Of a stretch of DNA of 64,000 bases, positions 18,272 through 27,434 are shown piece after piece. The position numbers were made by a program, and so were the translations under genes. Within the stretch, counting starts at the first letter, position 1, and each line of letters starts with the position of its first letter. Below the pieces are notes generated by a model. The model was not told the origin of the DNA. It searched no databases and was given only the letters and a program-made list of their open reading frames with translations. Source of the stretch: Ectothiorhodospira shaposhnikovii (GTDB taxonomy: Bacteria; Pseudomonadota; Gammaproteobacteria; Ectothiorhodospirales; Ectothiorhodospiraceae); assembly GCF_016584105.1 (NCBI RefSeq), contig NZ_NRSM01000001.1, forward strand, positions 1-64,000, written 5' to 3'.

Positions 18272-20119
18272 TCATCTTGAGTGGGCCAGACGCGGGGCCT
18301 GGCGGGGGCTGTGATGCCCTTCGTACAGAGCCTCCAGATCGTCCTGGAAGCATTTCAGGATGCTGTTGCGCTTGAGCTTGAGGGTGGGCGTGAGCATGGC
18401 GTTGTCCACCGTCCAGGGTTCGGGCAGGATCCGCAGACGCCGCACCTGCACGTAACCCGGGAAGCGGTGCAGCAGGTCACCGATCCGTTCCAGCAGCCAG
18501 GCTTCCACCTCCGGCGAGGTACTGGCCGCATCCATGCGGGCGGGCAGGCCGTGCTCGGCGGCCACCTCCCGCCAGATCGCCTCGTTGAGTACCACCAGCG
18601 CCACCAGATAGGGTCTCCCCTCCCCCACCACCATCACCTGCTCGAACATCGGGTCGTTGGCGATGGCCATCTCCACCTCGATGGGCGGCACCTTCTCGCC
18701 GTTGGCCAGCACGATGATTTCCTTGATCCGGCCGGTGATGGTGATGCGCCCCTCCGGGTCCAGGCGGGCCTTGTCGCCGGTGCGCAGCCAGCCATCCCGG
18801 GTCAGGGCCTGACGGTCGGCGGCGGGGTTGTTCCAGTAACCAGCCATGATGTTGGGACCGCGCACCTGCAGTTCATCCTGTTCACCGATGCGCACTTCCA
18901 CGCCGGGCAGGGGTTTGCCGACGCTCCCCGGGCGGTTGTCCTTCAGGGTGTTGACGGCAATGACGGGGCTGGATTCGGTGAGTCCGTAGCCTTCCAGCAC
19001 CGGGACGCCCAGGGCCAGAAACAGGCGGGAGATCTCGGGGCTGAGGGGAGCGCCGCCGCTGATGGCCACCCGCAGGCGGCCACCCAGGCGACGGGTGACC
19101 TTGCCGGCCACCAGGGCGCGAAGCAGCGGCCATGACAGTTCTCGCGGATGCCAGGAGGTCAGGCCCTGCTCACGCTGATAGCGATGCCAGCCTACCGCCA
19201 CCGCCTGATGGAACAACTCCCGGGCAGTTGGGGATTTTTCCTTGAGTCCCTGCAGGATGCGTCCGTAGACCCGCTCATAGATGCGCGGCACCGAAACGAG
19301 GGCGGTGGGACGGTGATGGGCCAGGTCCTCGGGCAGGTCGTTCACCGACCGGGCATAGGCCACCGTGGCACCGGCCATGACGGGCACGTAATAGCCGATG
19401 GTGCGCTCCAGGGTATGGGAAAGGGGCAGGAAGGACAGGAACAGATCGTCCGGATAGATGGGGATGCGCTGCAGACCGGCCCAGGCATTTTCCAGCATGT
19501 TCAGATGGGACAACCTCACGCCCTTGGGACGTCCCGTGGAACCGGAGGTGTAGACGATGGAGGCCAGATCATGGCCGTTTGCGGCTATCGCTTCGGCCCC
19601 GCCGTCGCCGCCCCGTTCCAGCCACTGGTCCAGGCCCATGACCCGCCCTCGGCTGTCCATGGGACCCGCCGCCTGGGTCACGATCACCCGCTGCAGGCGC
19701 TTGAGTGCCTGACCACCCTGCTCGATACCACGCCATGTTTCCACCTGCTGGAGGATCAGCACGCTGGCGCCGCTGTCTTCCAGGATGTAGGCCAGGTTGT
19801 CGGCCCGATCGCTGGTATAGAGGGGAACGACCACCAGCCCCAGGCTCAGGGCCGCCTGATCAAAGGTGAGCCATTCACCGCTGTTGGGCAGCATGATGGC
19901 CACCACATCACCCGGCTTGAGGCCTTCCCGGGACAGGGCCGCCCGCCAGCGTTCCACGGCCGCCGAGGCGGCGGCCCAACTGCATTCCCGCCAGAGACCC
20001 TGGCCGGCATCGAATTGACGATAGGCGATGGCCTCGGGGGTGCGCCGTACCCGCGCCTGAAACAGACGGGGCAAGGTGCCGGCTTCCCCGGGGGGTATGT
20101 AATCCGTCCGCGTTTCCAT
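18272..20119 (-). CDS. fadD: Long-chain fatty acid-CoA ligase (AMP-forming)
   Basis: The 615-residue adenylating enzyme has the AMP-binding P-loop YTSGSTGRPKG (about residues 190-200), the A5 motif GYGLTESSPV and the TGDKARLDPEGRITITGR region with the catalytic Asp. Its length and sequence fit FAA1/long-chain acyl-CoA synthetases. It activates fatty acids for the oxidation enzymes encoded downstream. The ATG at 20119 has a GGAGGTAACACC start region. It is the first gene of fadD-fadN-fadA(-fadE). The upstream 265 bases hold two identical 16-base operator-like repeats. Confidence 0.93.
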   Translation of the reverse strand: METRTDYIPPGEAGTLPRLFQARVRRTPEAIAYRQFDAGQGLWRECSWAAASAAVERWRAALSREGLKPGDVVAIMLPNSGEWLTFDQAALSLGLVVVPLYTSDRADNLAYILEDSGASVLILQQVETWRGIEQGGQALKRLQRVIVTQAAGPMDSRGRVMGLDQWLERGGDGGAEAIAANGHDLASIVYTSGSTGRPKGVRLSHLNMLENAWAGLQRIPIYPDDLFLSFLPLSHTLERTIGYYVPVMAGATVAYARSVNDLPEDLAHHRPTALVSVPRIYERVYGRILQGLKEKSPTARELFHQAVAVGWHRYQREQGLTSWHPRELSWPLLRALVAGKVTRRLGGRLRVAISGGAPLSPEISRLFLALGVPVLEGYGLTESSPVIAVNTLKDNRPGSVGKPLPGVEVRIGEQDELQVRGPNIMAGYWNNPAADRQALTRDGWLRTGDKARLDPEGRITITGRIKEIIVLANGEKVPPIEVEMAIANDPMFEQVMVVGEGRPYLVALVVLNEAIWREVAAEHGLPARMDAASTSPEVEAWLLERIGDLLHRFPGYVQVRRLRILPEPWTVDNAMLTPTLKLKRNSILKCFQDDLEALYEGHHSPRQAPRLAHSR

Positions 20120-20229
20120 GGTGTTACCTCCGATCCTGTCCGGGCTGTCTGCGCAGCCTGATTTCTTGGGATTTCATGCGCTGCATGTGACCGGCCCTCC
20201 GTGAGGCCGATGGTGCAGCGCAAAAGATT

Positions 20230-20245
20230 AAACGTTTGTTTTACT
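20230..20245. promoter_or_regulatory. Operator-like repeat, proximal copy, upstream of fadD
   Basis: AAACGTTTGTTTTACT lies about 110 bases upstream of the fadD start and recurs exactly at 20322-20337, 92 bases away. The core AAACG-TT-TGTTT is a one-step degenerate version of the AAACG-nn-CGTTT palindrome near fadE and the TetR gene. Two sites could support looping or cooperative repression of fadD. Confidence 0.55.
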
Positions 20246-20321
20246 CCATTGAAAAAAATAATACGTGCCGTGCCTTGATGAATCATCGTGCAGCCACCGT
20301 GGATGCTGCAATGCGTCATTA

Positions 20322-20337
20322 AAACGTTTGTTTTACT
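20322..20337. promoter_or_regulatory. Operator-like repeat, distal copy, upstream of fadD
   Basis: This is the identical 16-base copy of the element at 20230-20245, just outside the terminator of the TetR-family gene. See the proximal copy for the motif. Confidence 0.55.
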
Positions 20338-20344
20338 GAGGCTC

Positions 20345-20374
20345 AAAAAAACACCGGGCATTACTGCATGCCCG
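20345..20374 (-). terminator. Intrinsic terminator of the psrA-like gene
   Basis: On the minus strand CGGGCAT and ATGCCCG form a 7-bp stem around GCAGTA, followed by GTG and seven T residues (plus-strand A-tract 20345-20351). It lies about 11 bases after the TetR gene stop and separates it from the fadD transcription unit. Confidence 0.85.
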
Positions 20375-20384
20375 TCATGACCGC

Positions 20385-21071
20385 TCAGACCGGGCTCATG
20401 GCATCGGTCTCCACTGCTTCCCGCCCCATCCGGGCCAGTTCTTCCGGTAGCGGTGCCCGCAGACCGGCGGCCAGAAAGGGCACCACGCGACGGATGATTT
20501 CCCGGGGTTCTTCCAGTTCCGCGTTCCGGCTGGATGCCAGCAACTGCATCATGTCGTTGCCGGCCATCACATAGGACATGACACCCAGCAGGAAATGCAG
20601 CCGCCAGTACAGCTCCGCCTTGGGCAATTCCGGCAGCACCATCCGGAATGCCGGCTTGAACCGGCTCACCAGTGCCTCGTTGGCGTGGCGCATGTGTTCG
20701 TGAAGGAAACTGGCATGTTCCGTATAGGTACGCCCCATCAGTCGCACGAAACGGCTGCCGCCCCCCCCGTCCCGGCTCAGCTCCAGAGGGGGACCGATGA
20801 AGGCCTCGATCAGGCCTTCCAGGGTGATGCTGCCCTGCCGCTCCAACCGGTCCAGACGACGGATGCGCTCCCGGTTGAGGGGTTCCAGCCGCCGCGCCAG
20901 TACCGCCTTGATAAGCCCTTCCTTGGAACCGAAGTGATAGTTCACCGCCGCCAGATTGACTTCGGCATGGGAGGTGATCTGGCGCAGGGAGGTCTGCCCA
21001 AGGCCGCGCTCGGCAAACAGATGTTCCGCCGTGTCCAGGATACGATCCTTGGTGTCGTTCGCTTCAGCCAT
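20385..21071 (-). CDS. psrA: TetR-family fatty-acid-responsive repressor, PsrA/FadR-like
   Basis: The 228-residue regulator has a TetR N-terminal helix-turn-helix (LRQITSHAEVNLAAVNYHFGSKEGLIKAV), nearly the PsrA signature, and a helical ligand domain like Pseudomonas PsrA, whose ligand is long-chain acyl-CoA/oleate. The ATG at 21071 starts MAEANDTKDRILDTAEHLF; a longer in-frame extension runs through the operator and promoter and is rejected. A perfect palindrome at 21089-21102 sits over its predicted transcription start, implying autoregulation. It stands just upstream of the fad genes it probably represses. It has its own promoter and terminator, separating it from the lpxL operon before it. 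Confidence 0.85.
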   Translation of the reverse strand: MAEANDTKDRILDTAEHLFAERGLGQTSLRQITSHAEVNLAAVNYHFGSKEGLIKAVLARRLEPLNRERIRRLDRLERQGSITLEGLIEAFIGPPLELSRDGGGGSRFVRLMGRTYTEHASFLHEHMRHANEALVSRFKPAFRMVLPELPKAELYWRLHFLLGVMSYVMAGNDMMQLLASSRNAELEEPREIIRRVVPFLAAGLRAPLPEELARMGREAVETDAMSPV

Positions 21072-21088
21072 GGTGCCTTTGGGAATAG

Positions 21089-21102
21089 TAAACGTACGTT
21101 TA
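21089..21102. promoter_or_regulatory. PsrA-type autoregulatory operator
   Basis: TAAACGTACGTTTA is a perfect 14-bp palindrome, 18 bases upstream of the repressor start codon and covering the predicted transcription start (-10 at 21103-21108). It has the same AAACG-nn-CGTTT form as the fadE site. Confidence 0.7.
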
Positions 21103-21130
21103 TTTATAACGCACCGGACGGGCAGGTCAA
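21103..21130 (-). promoter_or_regulatory. Sigma70 promoter of the psrA-like gene
   Basis: On the minus strand TTGACC (21130-21125) is followed after 16 bases by TATAAA (21108-21103). Transcription should begin near 21096, inside the palindromic operator. Confidence 0.6.
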
Positions 21131-21177
21131 GCAGAATTTGACTCAACGCAATCCCGCCCCCTCGGCCGCCCGGGTCG

Positions 21178-22140
21178 CTAGTAGACGCGGGGCGCCCCTT
21201 CCGGGCGGGTCTTGAAGAAGCGCAGTGTCCAGAGATATTGGGCCGGATCCCGGCGGATGAGCGCTTCCAGCGCGGCATTCATGCGGGCCGCGTCGGTCGC
21301 GTCATCCCCGGTGGGAAAGTCCTCAAGCGGCGGCGCCATCACCAGCTCGTAACAGTCCTCATCAGTGCGGTAGAAGCCGATGGCGGGTACCACCGGTGCC
21401 CCGGTGAGCTTCACCAGGCGCCCCAGGGCCGGCACCGTGGCCTTGGGGATGCCGAAGAAGGGAGCGAACACCGCATTTTCCCGGCCCAGGTCCTCGTCGC
21501 CCAGATAGTAGAACACCTTGCCCAGACGGATATGTCGAATGGCCGGGCGCAGGCCCTGATCCCGGGAGAACATGGCGGCCCCGTACTGGGAACGGCTGCG
21601 GGTGTTGATCCACTCCACCACCGGATTGGACATGGGCTTGGCAAAGGACACGCCGCCCACCTCCAGGCTCAGCCGCAGACCGCCGAAATCCAGTGCCGGG
21701 GCATGGGCGGCACAGAGGATCACCGGCCGGCCGGCCTGCTGCATGGCCAGTACCCCGGCCTCGTCCACCAGCCGGATGCGCTGCCGGTGACGACGGCGAC
21801 TGCCGAACCACAGCAGCGGATAATCGACGAAGCATTGACCGGCGATGCGGAAATGGTCCCGCAGTACCTGTTCCCGGCGGGCGGCGTCCCAGTCGGGGAA
21901 GCACAGGCGCAGGTTCACGTCGGCAAAGTGCCGGCGCTTGCCGCCGCTGCGCCAGGCCAGCCAGCCCACCAATCGGCCCAGACCCAGGGCCACGGGCCGC
22001 GGTAGCCACATGACCGCCCACAGCAGGCCGATGCCCAGCCAGGTCACCCAGTAGCGGGGATGGAGCATGAAAGGCCGGAAAGGCGGCAAATAGCCTTCAG
22101 GGGCCTGGTTGCGCCCGGCGGTGTCCGTCACTTCCGTCAT
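21178..22140 (-). CDS. lpxL: LpxL/HtrB-family lipid A lauroyl (acyl) transferase
   Basis: The 320-residue protein has an N-terminal membrane segment (about residues 30-55) and the acyltransferase HX4D motif in AAHAPALDFGG, plus the downstream LGDEDLG region typical of the LpxL/LpxM family. It would add a secondary acyl chain to the lipid A precursor at the inner membrane. The ATG at 22140 overlaps the stop of the upstream TPR gene by four bases (ATGA), so it belongs to the long def-to-lpxL operon. LpxL versus LpxM/LpxP cannot be separated by eye. Confidence 0.85.
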   Translation of the reverse strand: MTEVTDTAGRNQAPEGYLPPFRPFMLHPRYWVTWLGIGLLWAVMWLPRPVALGLGRLVGWLAWRSGGKRRHFADVNLRLCFPDWDAARREQVLRDHFRIAGQCFVDYPLLWFGSRRRHRQRIRLVDEAGVLAMQQAGRPVILCAAHAPALDFGGLRLSLEVGGVSFAKPMSNPVVEWINTRSRSQYGAAMFSRDQGLRPAIRHIRLGKVFYYLGDEDLGRENAVFAPFFGIPKATVPALGRLVKLTGAPVVPAIGFYRTDEDCYELVMAPPLEDFPTGDDATDAARMNAALEALIRRDPAQYLWTLRFFKTRPEGAPRVY

Positions 22141-22469
22141 TGATCCGGCCCGGCCAGCTGTTTCTCCGCCCGCTTGCGGAACACCTGCATCTCCTTGACC
22201 GCCTGCAGGTCGCCCTTCTGCCCGGCCACCCGGATACCCTCGTCGAAGGCCTCGATGGCCTCGTGCAGGGCGCCGCCCTCGGCCAGGGCCCGGCCCAGCA
22301 GTTTCCAGGCGGCGGAATACCCGGGATCCTGGCCCACGGCGGCCCGCAGATGGATGGCGGCCTCTCCCGGCCGCCCTTCCGCCAGATGGGCGTTGCCCAG
22401 GGTGAAACGCAGCATGGCATTGTCCTGGCCGGCGGCCAGCATGGCTTCAAAACGCTGAATGTTGCTCAT
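22137..22469 (-). CDS. Small tetratricopeptide repeat protein
   Basis: The 110-residue protein consists of about two and a half TPR units. Repeats include LRFTLGNAHLAEGRPGEAAI and WKLLGRALAEGGALHEAIEA, with the standard Gly/Ala/Tyr helix-packing positions. There is no signal peptide, so a cytoplasmic scaffold is likely. It starts 11 bases after trkA and overlaps lpxL by four bases. Similar small TPR genes occur beside lpxL-type genes, but no function is known to me. Confidence 0.8.
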   Translation of the reverse strand: MSNIQRFEAMLAAGQDNAMLRFTLGNAHLAEGRPGEAAIHLRAAVGQDPGYSAAWKLLGRALAEGGALHEAIEAFDEGIRVAGQKGDLQAVKEMQVFRKRAEKQLAGPDQ

Positions 22470-22480
22470 GGATGAACCCC

Positions 22481-23854
22481 CTAGAGGAAGGTCACACTCA
22501 CCTGGAACAGGCGCTCGACCTCTTTGACGCGGCGCTTGTCGGTAAGGAACAGGATCACATGGTCTTCCGCCTGGATGACCGTGTCGCGGTGGGCGATGAT
22601 GACTTCGTCCCCCCGCACCAGGGCGCCGATGGTGCAGCCCCGGGGCAGGTTGATCTCCTCCACCATGCGCCCCACCACCCGGGAGGTCTTTTTGTCGCCG
22701 TGGGCGACCGCCTCGATGGCCTCGGCGGCCCCGCGGCGCAGGCTGTGCACCGCCACCACGTCGCCCCGCCGCACATGGGTGAGCAGGGCGCCGATGGTCA
22801 CCTGCTGGGGAGAGATGGCGATGTCGATGATGCCGCTCTGCACCAGTTCCACGTAACTGGGGCGATTGATCAGGGACATCACGGTGCGCGCCCCCAGGCG
22901 TTTGGCCAGCATGGCGGAGAGGATGTTGGCCTCGTCGTCGTTGGTCACCGCCACGAAGACATCGGTGTTTTCGATGTTTTCCTCGATCAGAAGCTCCTCG
23001 TCGGCGGCATCGCCGCCGAGCACCACCACCTTGTCCAGCGCCTCCGCCAGTTCCCTGGCCCGTACCGGGTTGTGCTCGATGAGCTTGACGGAGAAGTGAG
23101 GCCCCAGCGCCTGGGCCAGACGTTTGCCGATATTGCCGCCACCGGCAATGATCAGGCGCCGGTAGGGCTTGTCCAGCTTGCGCAGCTCGCTGGTGACGGC
23201 CCGGATGTTCCGCCGCGCGGCGATGAAGAAGACCTCGTCGTCCACCTCGACGACCGTCTGGCCGTCCGGGTAGATGGCGGTGTCCTTGCGGAAGATGGCC
23301 GCCACCCGGGTCTGGACTCCGGGCATGTGGGTGGCCAGATGACGCAGTTCCTTACCCACCAGCGGCCCGCCATGATAGGCCCGTACCGCCACCAGGGAGA
23401 CCCGGCCATCGGCAAAATCCAGCACCTGCAGGGCGCCGGGATGTTCGATCAGGCGCTGGATGTAGTTGGTGACCTCTTCCTCGGGACTGATCAGCACGTC
23501 GATGGGCAGGGCTTCGGGGGCGAACAGGGCCGGATAGCCCAGGTATTCCACACCACGGACCCGGGCGATCTTGGTGGGGGTGTGGAACAGGGTGTAAGCC
23601 ACCTGACAGGCGATCATGTTGGTTTCGTCGGAGTTGGTGACGGCGATGATCATGTCCGCGTCACGGGCACCGGCCGCTTCCAGAACCTCCGGATGGGAGG
23701 CAAAACCGGTCACCGTACGCAAATCCAGGCGGTCCTGCAGGGCACGCAGGATGTCCGACCGGGTATCGATGATGGTGATGTCGTTGGCCTCGCTGGACAG
23801 GTTGTGGGCCACGGAACTGCCCACCTGCCCTGCCCCCAGGATCAGGATCTTCAT
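22481..23854 (-). CDS. trkA: Trk potassium uptake regulatory protein TrkA
   Basis: The 457-residue cytoplasmic protein has two RCK units. Each has a Rossmann fold (start [19 protein letters not shown]; second copy near 233 with [14 protein letters not shown]) and a C-terminal TrkA-C domain. It binds NAD(H) and gates the TrkH/TrkG potassium channel. The start overlaps the ntrX stop by four bases. trkA downstream of ntrYX is a known gammaproteobacterial arrangement and ties potassium uptake to this two-component system. Confidence 0.95.
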   Translation of the reverse strand: MKILILGAGQVGSSVAHNLSSEANDITIIDTRSDILRALQDRLDLRTVTGFASHPEVLEAAGARDADMIIAVTNSDETNMIACQVAYTLFHTPTKIARVRGVEYLGYPALFAPEALPIDVLISPEEEVTNYIQRLIEHPGALQVLDFADGRVSLVAVRAYHGGPLVGKELRHLATHMPGVQTRVAAIFRKDTAIYPDGQTVVEVDDEVFFIAARRNIRAVTSELRKLDKPYRRLIIAGGGNIGKRLAQALGPHFSVKLIEHNPVRARELAEALDKVVVLGGDAADEELLIEENIENTDVFVAVTNDDEANILSAMLAKRLGARTVMSLINRPSYVELVQSGIIDIAISPQQVTIGALLTHVRRGDVVAVHSLRRGAAEAIEAVAHGDKKTSRVVGRMVEEINLPRGCTIGALVRGDEVIIAHRDTVIQAEDHVILFLTDKRRVKEVERLFQVSVTFL

Positions 23855-25224
23855 TCTTTCGCCTTCTTGGGCTCGATACCGAGGGCGCGCAGTTTACGGT
23901 AAAGATGCGTGCGTTCAAGCCCCACCCGCTCCGCCAGCCGGGTCATGTGGCCGTCCACCTGCTCCATTTGTCGCAGCAGGTATTCCCGCTCGAACCGTTC
24001 ACGGGCTTCCCGCAGGGGTAGCCCCACATCCACCCGGGGGGTTTCCCGGCTGTCATGCGCCAGCGGGCCACGGCCGGCCAGCGTGGCCTCGACCTCGTCC
24101 TCGTCCACTTCATCGGCATTGCCCAGAATCAGCAGGCGCTGCACCAGATTGCGCAACTCGCGGATATTGCCGGGCCAGGGGTAGCGGGCCAGACGGGCGC
24201 AGGCGGCTTCACTGAAATGACGCAGGGGCAGGCCTTCCTCCTGATGCAGGGCTTCGGCCTGATGATGCAGTAACTCGGGAATGTCCTCCGGGTGCCCCCG
24301 CAACGGGGGAACATGCAGGGGCACCACGCTCAGGCGATAGTACAGGTCCTCCCGGAACCCGCCGGAATGCACGAGGGTACGCAGGTCCACGCGGGTGGCG
24401 GCCACCACCCGCACGTTCACGGCGATGGGATCACTGCCGCCGACCCGGGTCATGCGCCGGTTTTCCAGGGCGGCCAGCAGGCGGCCCTGGGTATGCAGGT
24501 CCATCTGGGCCACCTCGTCCAGATAGAGCACGCCACCCTCGGCCTGCTCCAGCAGGCCATAGCGGATACGGTTGCCCTGTTCCTGCCCGAAGATCTCCAC
24601 CGCCGCCTCATCGGCAGTCATCGTTCCCACCGGCACCTCCACGAAGGGACGGGCGGCGCGGGCACTCTGGCTGTGCAGGTAACGGGCAAAGGTCTGCTTG
24701 CCCACCCCCGCCTCGCCACTGATGAGGACCCAGGTGTCATGCTGGGCAATGCGCAGGACCTGTTCCCGCAGGGCCTGCATCACCGCGCTGGACCCTTGCG
24801 GCTGGACCACATGGCTGAATCGTTTGCGCAGGCCGATGTTTTCCCGGGTCAGACGGTCCGCCTCCAGGGCCCGCTCCACCGTCAGGGTGAGCTTGGCCAT
24901 GGAGAGGGGCTTTTCGAGAAAATCATAGGCCCCCAGGCGAGTGGCCTCCACCGCGGTCTCCACCGATCCATGACCGGACATCATGATCACCAGGCTGGGC
25001 TGGCCACCGGCCTCGCTCCATTCCTTGAGCAGGCTGATGCCATCCCCATCCGGCATCCAGATATCCAGCAGGATGAGATCGAACCGGCGCCGGCGTCGCT
25101 GTTCGCGAGCCGCTTCCACGGTGCCGGCCACCTCCACGCTGTAACCCTCGTCCTCCAGGATCTCCTGAACCAGGGTCCGGATATCCGGCTCATCGTCTAC
25201 GACCAGGATACTGGCTTGGTTCAC
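23851..25224 (-). CDS. ntrX: NtrX-like response regulator (REC, AAA+, Fis-type HTH)
   Basis: The 457-residue protein has a receiver domain with phosphoacceptor Asp54 ([13 protein letters not shown]), a sigma54-type AAA+ domain with Walker A GEAGVGKQ and Walker B GGVLYLDE, and a C-terminal helix-turn-helix ([19 protein letters not shown]). Where sigma54 activators carry GAFTGA, this protein has a short unrelated segment ([12 protein letters not shown]), so direct activation of sigma54 polymerase is unlikely; this loss is known in NtrX proteins. The start is a GTG with GGAGG upstream, overlapping the ntrY stop. It pairs with the kinase encoded just before it. Confidence 0.92.
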   Translation of the reverse strand: MNQASILVVDDEPDIRTLVQEILEDEGYSVEVAGTVEAAREQRRRRRFDLILLDIWMPDGDGISLLKEWSEAGGQPSLVIMMSGHGSVETAVEATRLGAYDFLEKPLSMAKLTLTVERALEADRLTRENIGLRKRFSHVVQPQGSSAVMQALREQVLRIAQHDTWVLISGEAGVGKQTFARYLHSQSARAARPFVEVPVGTMTADEAAVEIFGQEQGNRIRYGLLEQAEGGVLYLDEVAQMDLHTQGRLLAALENRRMTRVGGSDPIAVNVRVVAATRVDLRTLVHSGGFREDLYYRLSVVPLHVPPLRGHPEDIPELLHHQAEALHQEEGLPLRHFSEAACARLARYPWPGNIRELRNLVQRLLILGNADEVDEDEVEATLAGRGPLAHDSRETPRVDVGLPLREARERFEREYLLRQMEQVDGHMTRLAERVGLERTHLYRKLRALGIEPKKAKE

Positions 25225-27434
25225 ACAACCTCCCGCGCTTCACTGTCCAGGGCGTGCATGCCCCCGGGCCCGGACAGGGGCAGACGTATGATGATCCGCG
25301 CCCCACCCCCGTCACGGTTTTCCGCCCAAACCATGCCGTTATGTTCTTCAACGATCTTCTTCACGATGGCCAGCCCGAGCCCGGTGCCCCGGGGCTTGCT
25401 GGTGACATACGGTTCGAACAGGCGGGGCATCATGTCCTCCGGCAGGCCGCGTCCATTGTCACTGACCAGGATCTCCACCATGCCGTGGCTGTCATCCTGC
25501 ATGCAACGGGTTTCCAGAACCAGTTGCCCCCCGGAAATGCCCTCCAGGGCTTCCAGGCCGTTCTTGATCAGGTTATGCAGTAACTGACGAACACGGCCGG
25601 CATCGGCCACCAGGGTGGGCAAGTCCTCAAACAGCGCCAGATTGATTTGAACCGGGCTGTCCCCATGGCGATAAAGCTCCGTCACTTCCCGCATCAGGCG
25701 GTTCAGATCCAGCGGCCCGGGACTCATGGCGGGAGGCCGGGCATAGTCGCTGAAGGCGTTCACCATGGCCTTCATGGCTTCCACCTGCTGCACGATGGTA
25801 TGGGTGGCCCGCCGGAGCACCTGTTCCTCCTCCGGCCCCAGATGGGGAAGCAGCTTCTTCTGCAAACGCTCGGCGGAGAGCTGGATGGGGGTCAGGGGAT
25901 TCTTGATCTCATGGGCCAGGCGCCGGGCCACCTCGGCCCAGGCGGCATCCCGCTGGGCCTGCAGGAGGGTGGTGATGTCATCGAATACCACCACCGGGCC
26001 GCCCCGCAGTCCACCGCCGTAGGAGAGCCAGACACCGCGACACATGAGCACCTTGCGTCCGCTGGCGCCAAAGGCGGCAAGCTGTTCGCTCCACTCGGGC
26101 TCACGATGATGGAAGCGGTTACGCAGGGTTTCGTTGAAGGTTTCCACCACCCTGGAATGCTGTCCAATCTCCTCCAGGGAGCGCCCCAGATGGCGCTCCA
26201 GATCCACTTCCAGGATCTGCGCCGCGGCGGCATTGGCCGTTCTCAGGGTCAGGCGCCGGTCCAGGGTGATGACACCGGATGAAAGATTCTGCAGCACCGT
26301 TTCCAGGTACATGCGCTGGCTTTCCGCAAGACGGCGGCTGCGATCCACCTCATCACGGGTGGCGGCCAGGGTGGCGGTCATGGTGTTGAAGGAACTCACC
26401 AGAAAACCCAGTTCGTCATTGCGGGTGACCAGCAGTTTCTTGTGATACTCACCGGCGGCCACTGAGCGTGTGCCCTCGGCCAGTTCCTGGATGGGGGCGA
26501 CCAGACGGCCCGAAAAGTACAGGGCCGCCCAGATGGCCGTCATCACGGATACCAGCAGGGCGAGTGAAAGGGTGGTGTTGAAACTCTGCTTCAGGGGCAC
26601 CCGCAGATAGGCGAATTCCTTGTAGTCGGAAAAGGCGTCCTGGACGCTGTCCGCCAGCAGGCCCATGCGTGCCGCCACGGGGTAGACAGCCTGCAGGATG
26701 CTCCCCTCCCCGGTGGGATGGCGACTGGGGACCTGGGTCACCACCCGGATATGCAGACCGCTCTCATAGATGGGTTCGAGCGCGGCATAAGTGTGGCCCT
26801 GGGACAGCGCCAGCAGCACCTCGCCCGCCGGCAGGACCGGCAACCGCTGTACCCGCTCCCCACTGGCATAGGCGATGATGCGGTTGTTGGCCCCGAACAG
26901 GGACAGCTCCAGGGCCTGGCTGCCTTCACGCATGTCCCTCAGGCGCAGGGCCGCCAGGGTATCGGGGACATCGACCAGCTCCCTCGCCAGCAACTCGGTC
27001 TGACGGGTATGCTGCCGGACCCTGAGATCAAGGGACGAACGGGACAACTCCAGGGCATCTTCCAGGGCCTTTTCCACCCGCACGTCGAACCAGCTGTCGA
27101 TGCCTTCGTCCAGAAACTTGATGGAAAAATAGTACACGATGGTGACCGGCAGCAGAGACAGGGCCACGAACAGGACCAGCAGCTTGGCCGTAAGCCGGGA
27201 CCCGGGCTCACTGCGGATGACCTGTCGGCTCACCCTCAGCAGACGCACGCAGATGGCCAGGGCCATGGCCACCAGGGCCAGGGAATTGAACAGCAGCATC
27301 CAGACGTAAAGACGTTCAAAGCGCTCGGAGTTCTGGGCCGCATCCCCCATCACCACCAGAGAGCCCAGCAACAGCATGAACACGGTGGCCATGAACAGCA
27401 GCCCCACGGGAGCCTTTTTCAGCGCAGCGACCAT
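25221..27434 (-). CDS. ntrY: NtrY-like membrane sensor histidine kinase
   Basis: The 737-residue kinase has N-terminal transmembrane segments (two near the start, others near 65-85 and about 275-295) around a periplasmic region. A HAMP domain, a PAS domain, HisKA (phosphorylated His in RRLAHEIKNPLTPIQ, near residue 508) and HATPase follow, with N, G1 (VSDNGRGLPE) and G2 (GTGLGLAI) boxes. It phosphorylates NtrX. The ATG at 27434 is used here; an in-frame GTG at 27443 is an alternative. Either start overlaps the DUF4390 gene, indicating coupling. The true signal is unknown; nitrogen, redox and envelope signals have been proposed for family members. Confidence 0.92.
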   Translation of the reverse strand: MVAALKKAPVGLLFMATVFMLLLGSLVVMGDAAQNSERFERLYVWMLLFNSLALVAMALAICVRLLRVSRQVIRSEPGSRLTAKLLVLFVALSLLPVTIVYYFSIKFLDEGIDSWFDVRVEKALEDALELSRSSLDLRVRQHTRQTELLARELVDVPDTLAALRLRDMREGSQALELSLFGANNRIIAYASGERVQRLPVLPAGEVLLALSQGHTYAALEPIYESGLHIRVVTQVPSRHPTGEGSILQAVYPVAARMGLLADSVQDAFSDYKEFAYLRVPLKQSFNTTLSLALLVSVMTAIWAALYFSGRLVAPIQELAEGTRSVAAGEYHKKLLVTRNDELGFLVSSFNTMTATLAATRDEVDRSRRLAESQRMYLETVLQNLSSGVITLDRRLTLRTANAAAAQILEVDLERHLGRSLEEIGQHSRVVETFNETLRNRFHHREPEWSEQLAAFGASGRKVLMCRGVWLSYGGGLRGGPVVVFDDITTLLQAQRDAAWAEVARRLAHEIKNPLTPIQLSAERLQKKLLPHLGPEEEQVLRRATHTIVQQVEAMKAMVNAFSDYARPPAMSPGPLDLNRLMREVTELYRHGDSPVQINLALFEDLPTLVADAGRVRQLLHNLIKNGLEALEGISGGQLVLETRCMQDDSHGMVEILVSDNGRGLPEDMMPRLFEPYVTSKPRGTGLGLAIVKKIVEEHNGMVWAENRDGGGARIIIRLPLSGPGGMHALDSEAREVV

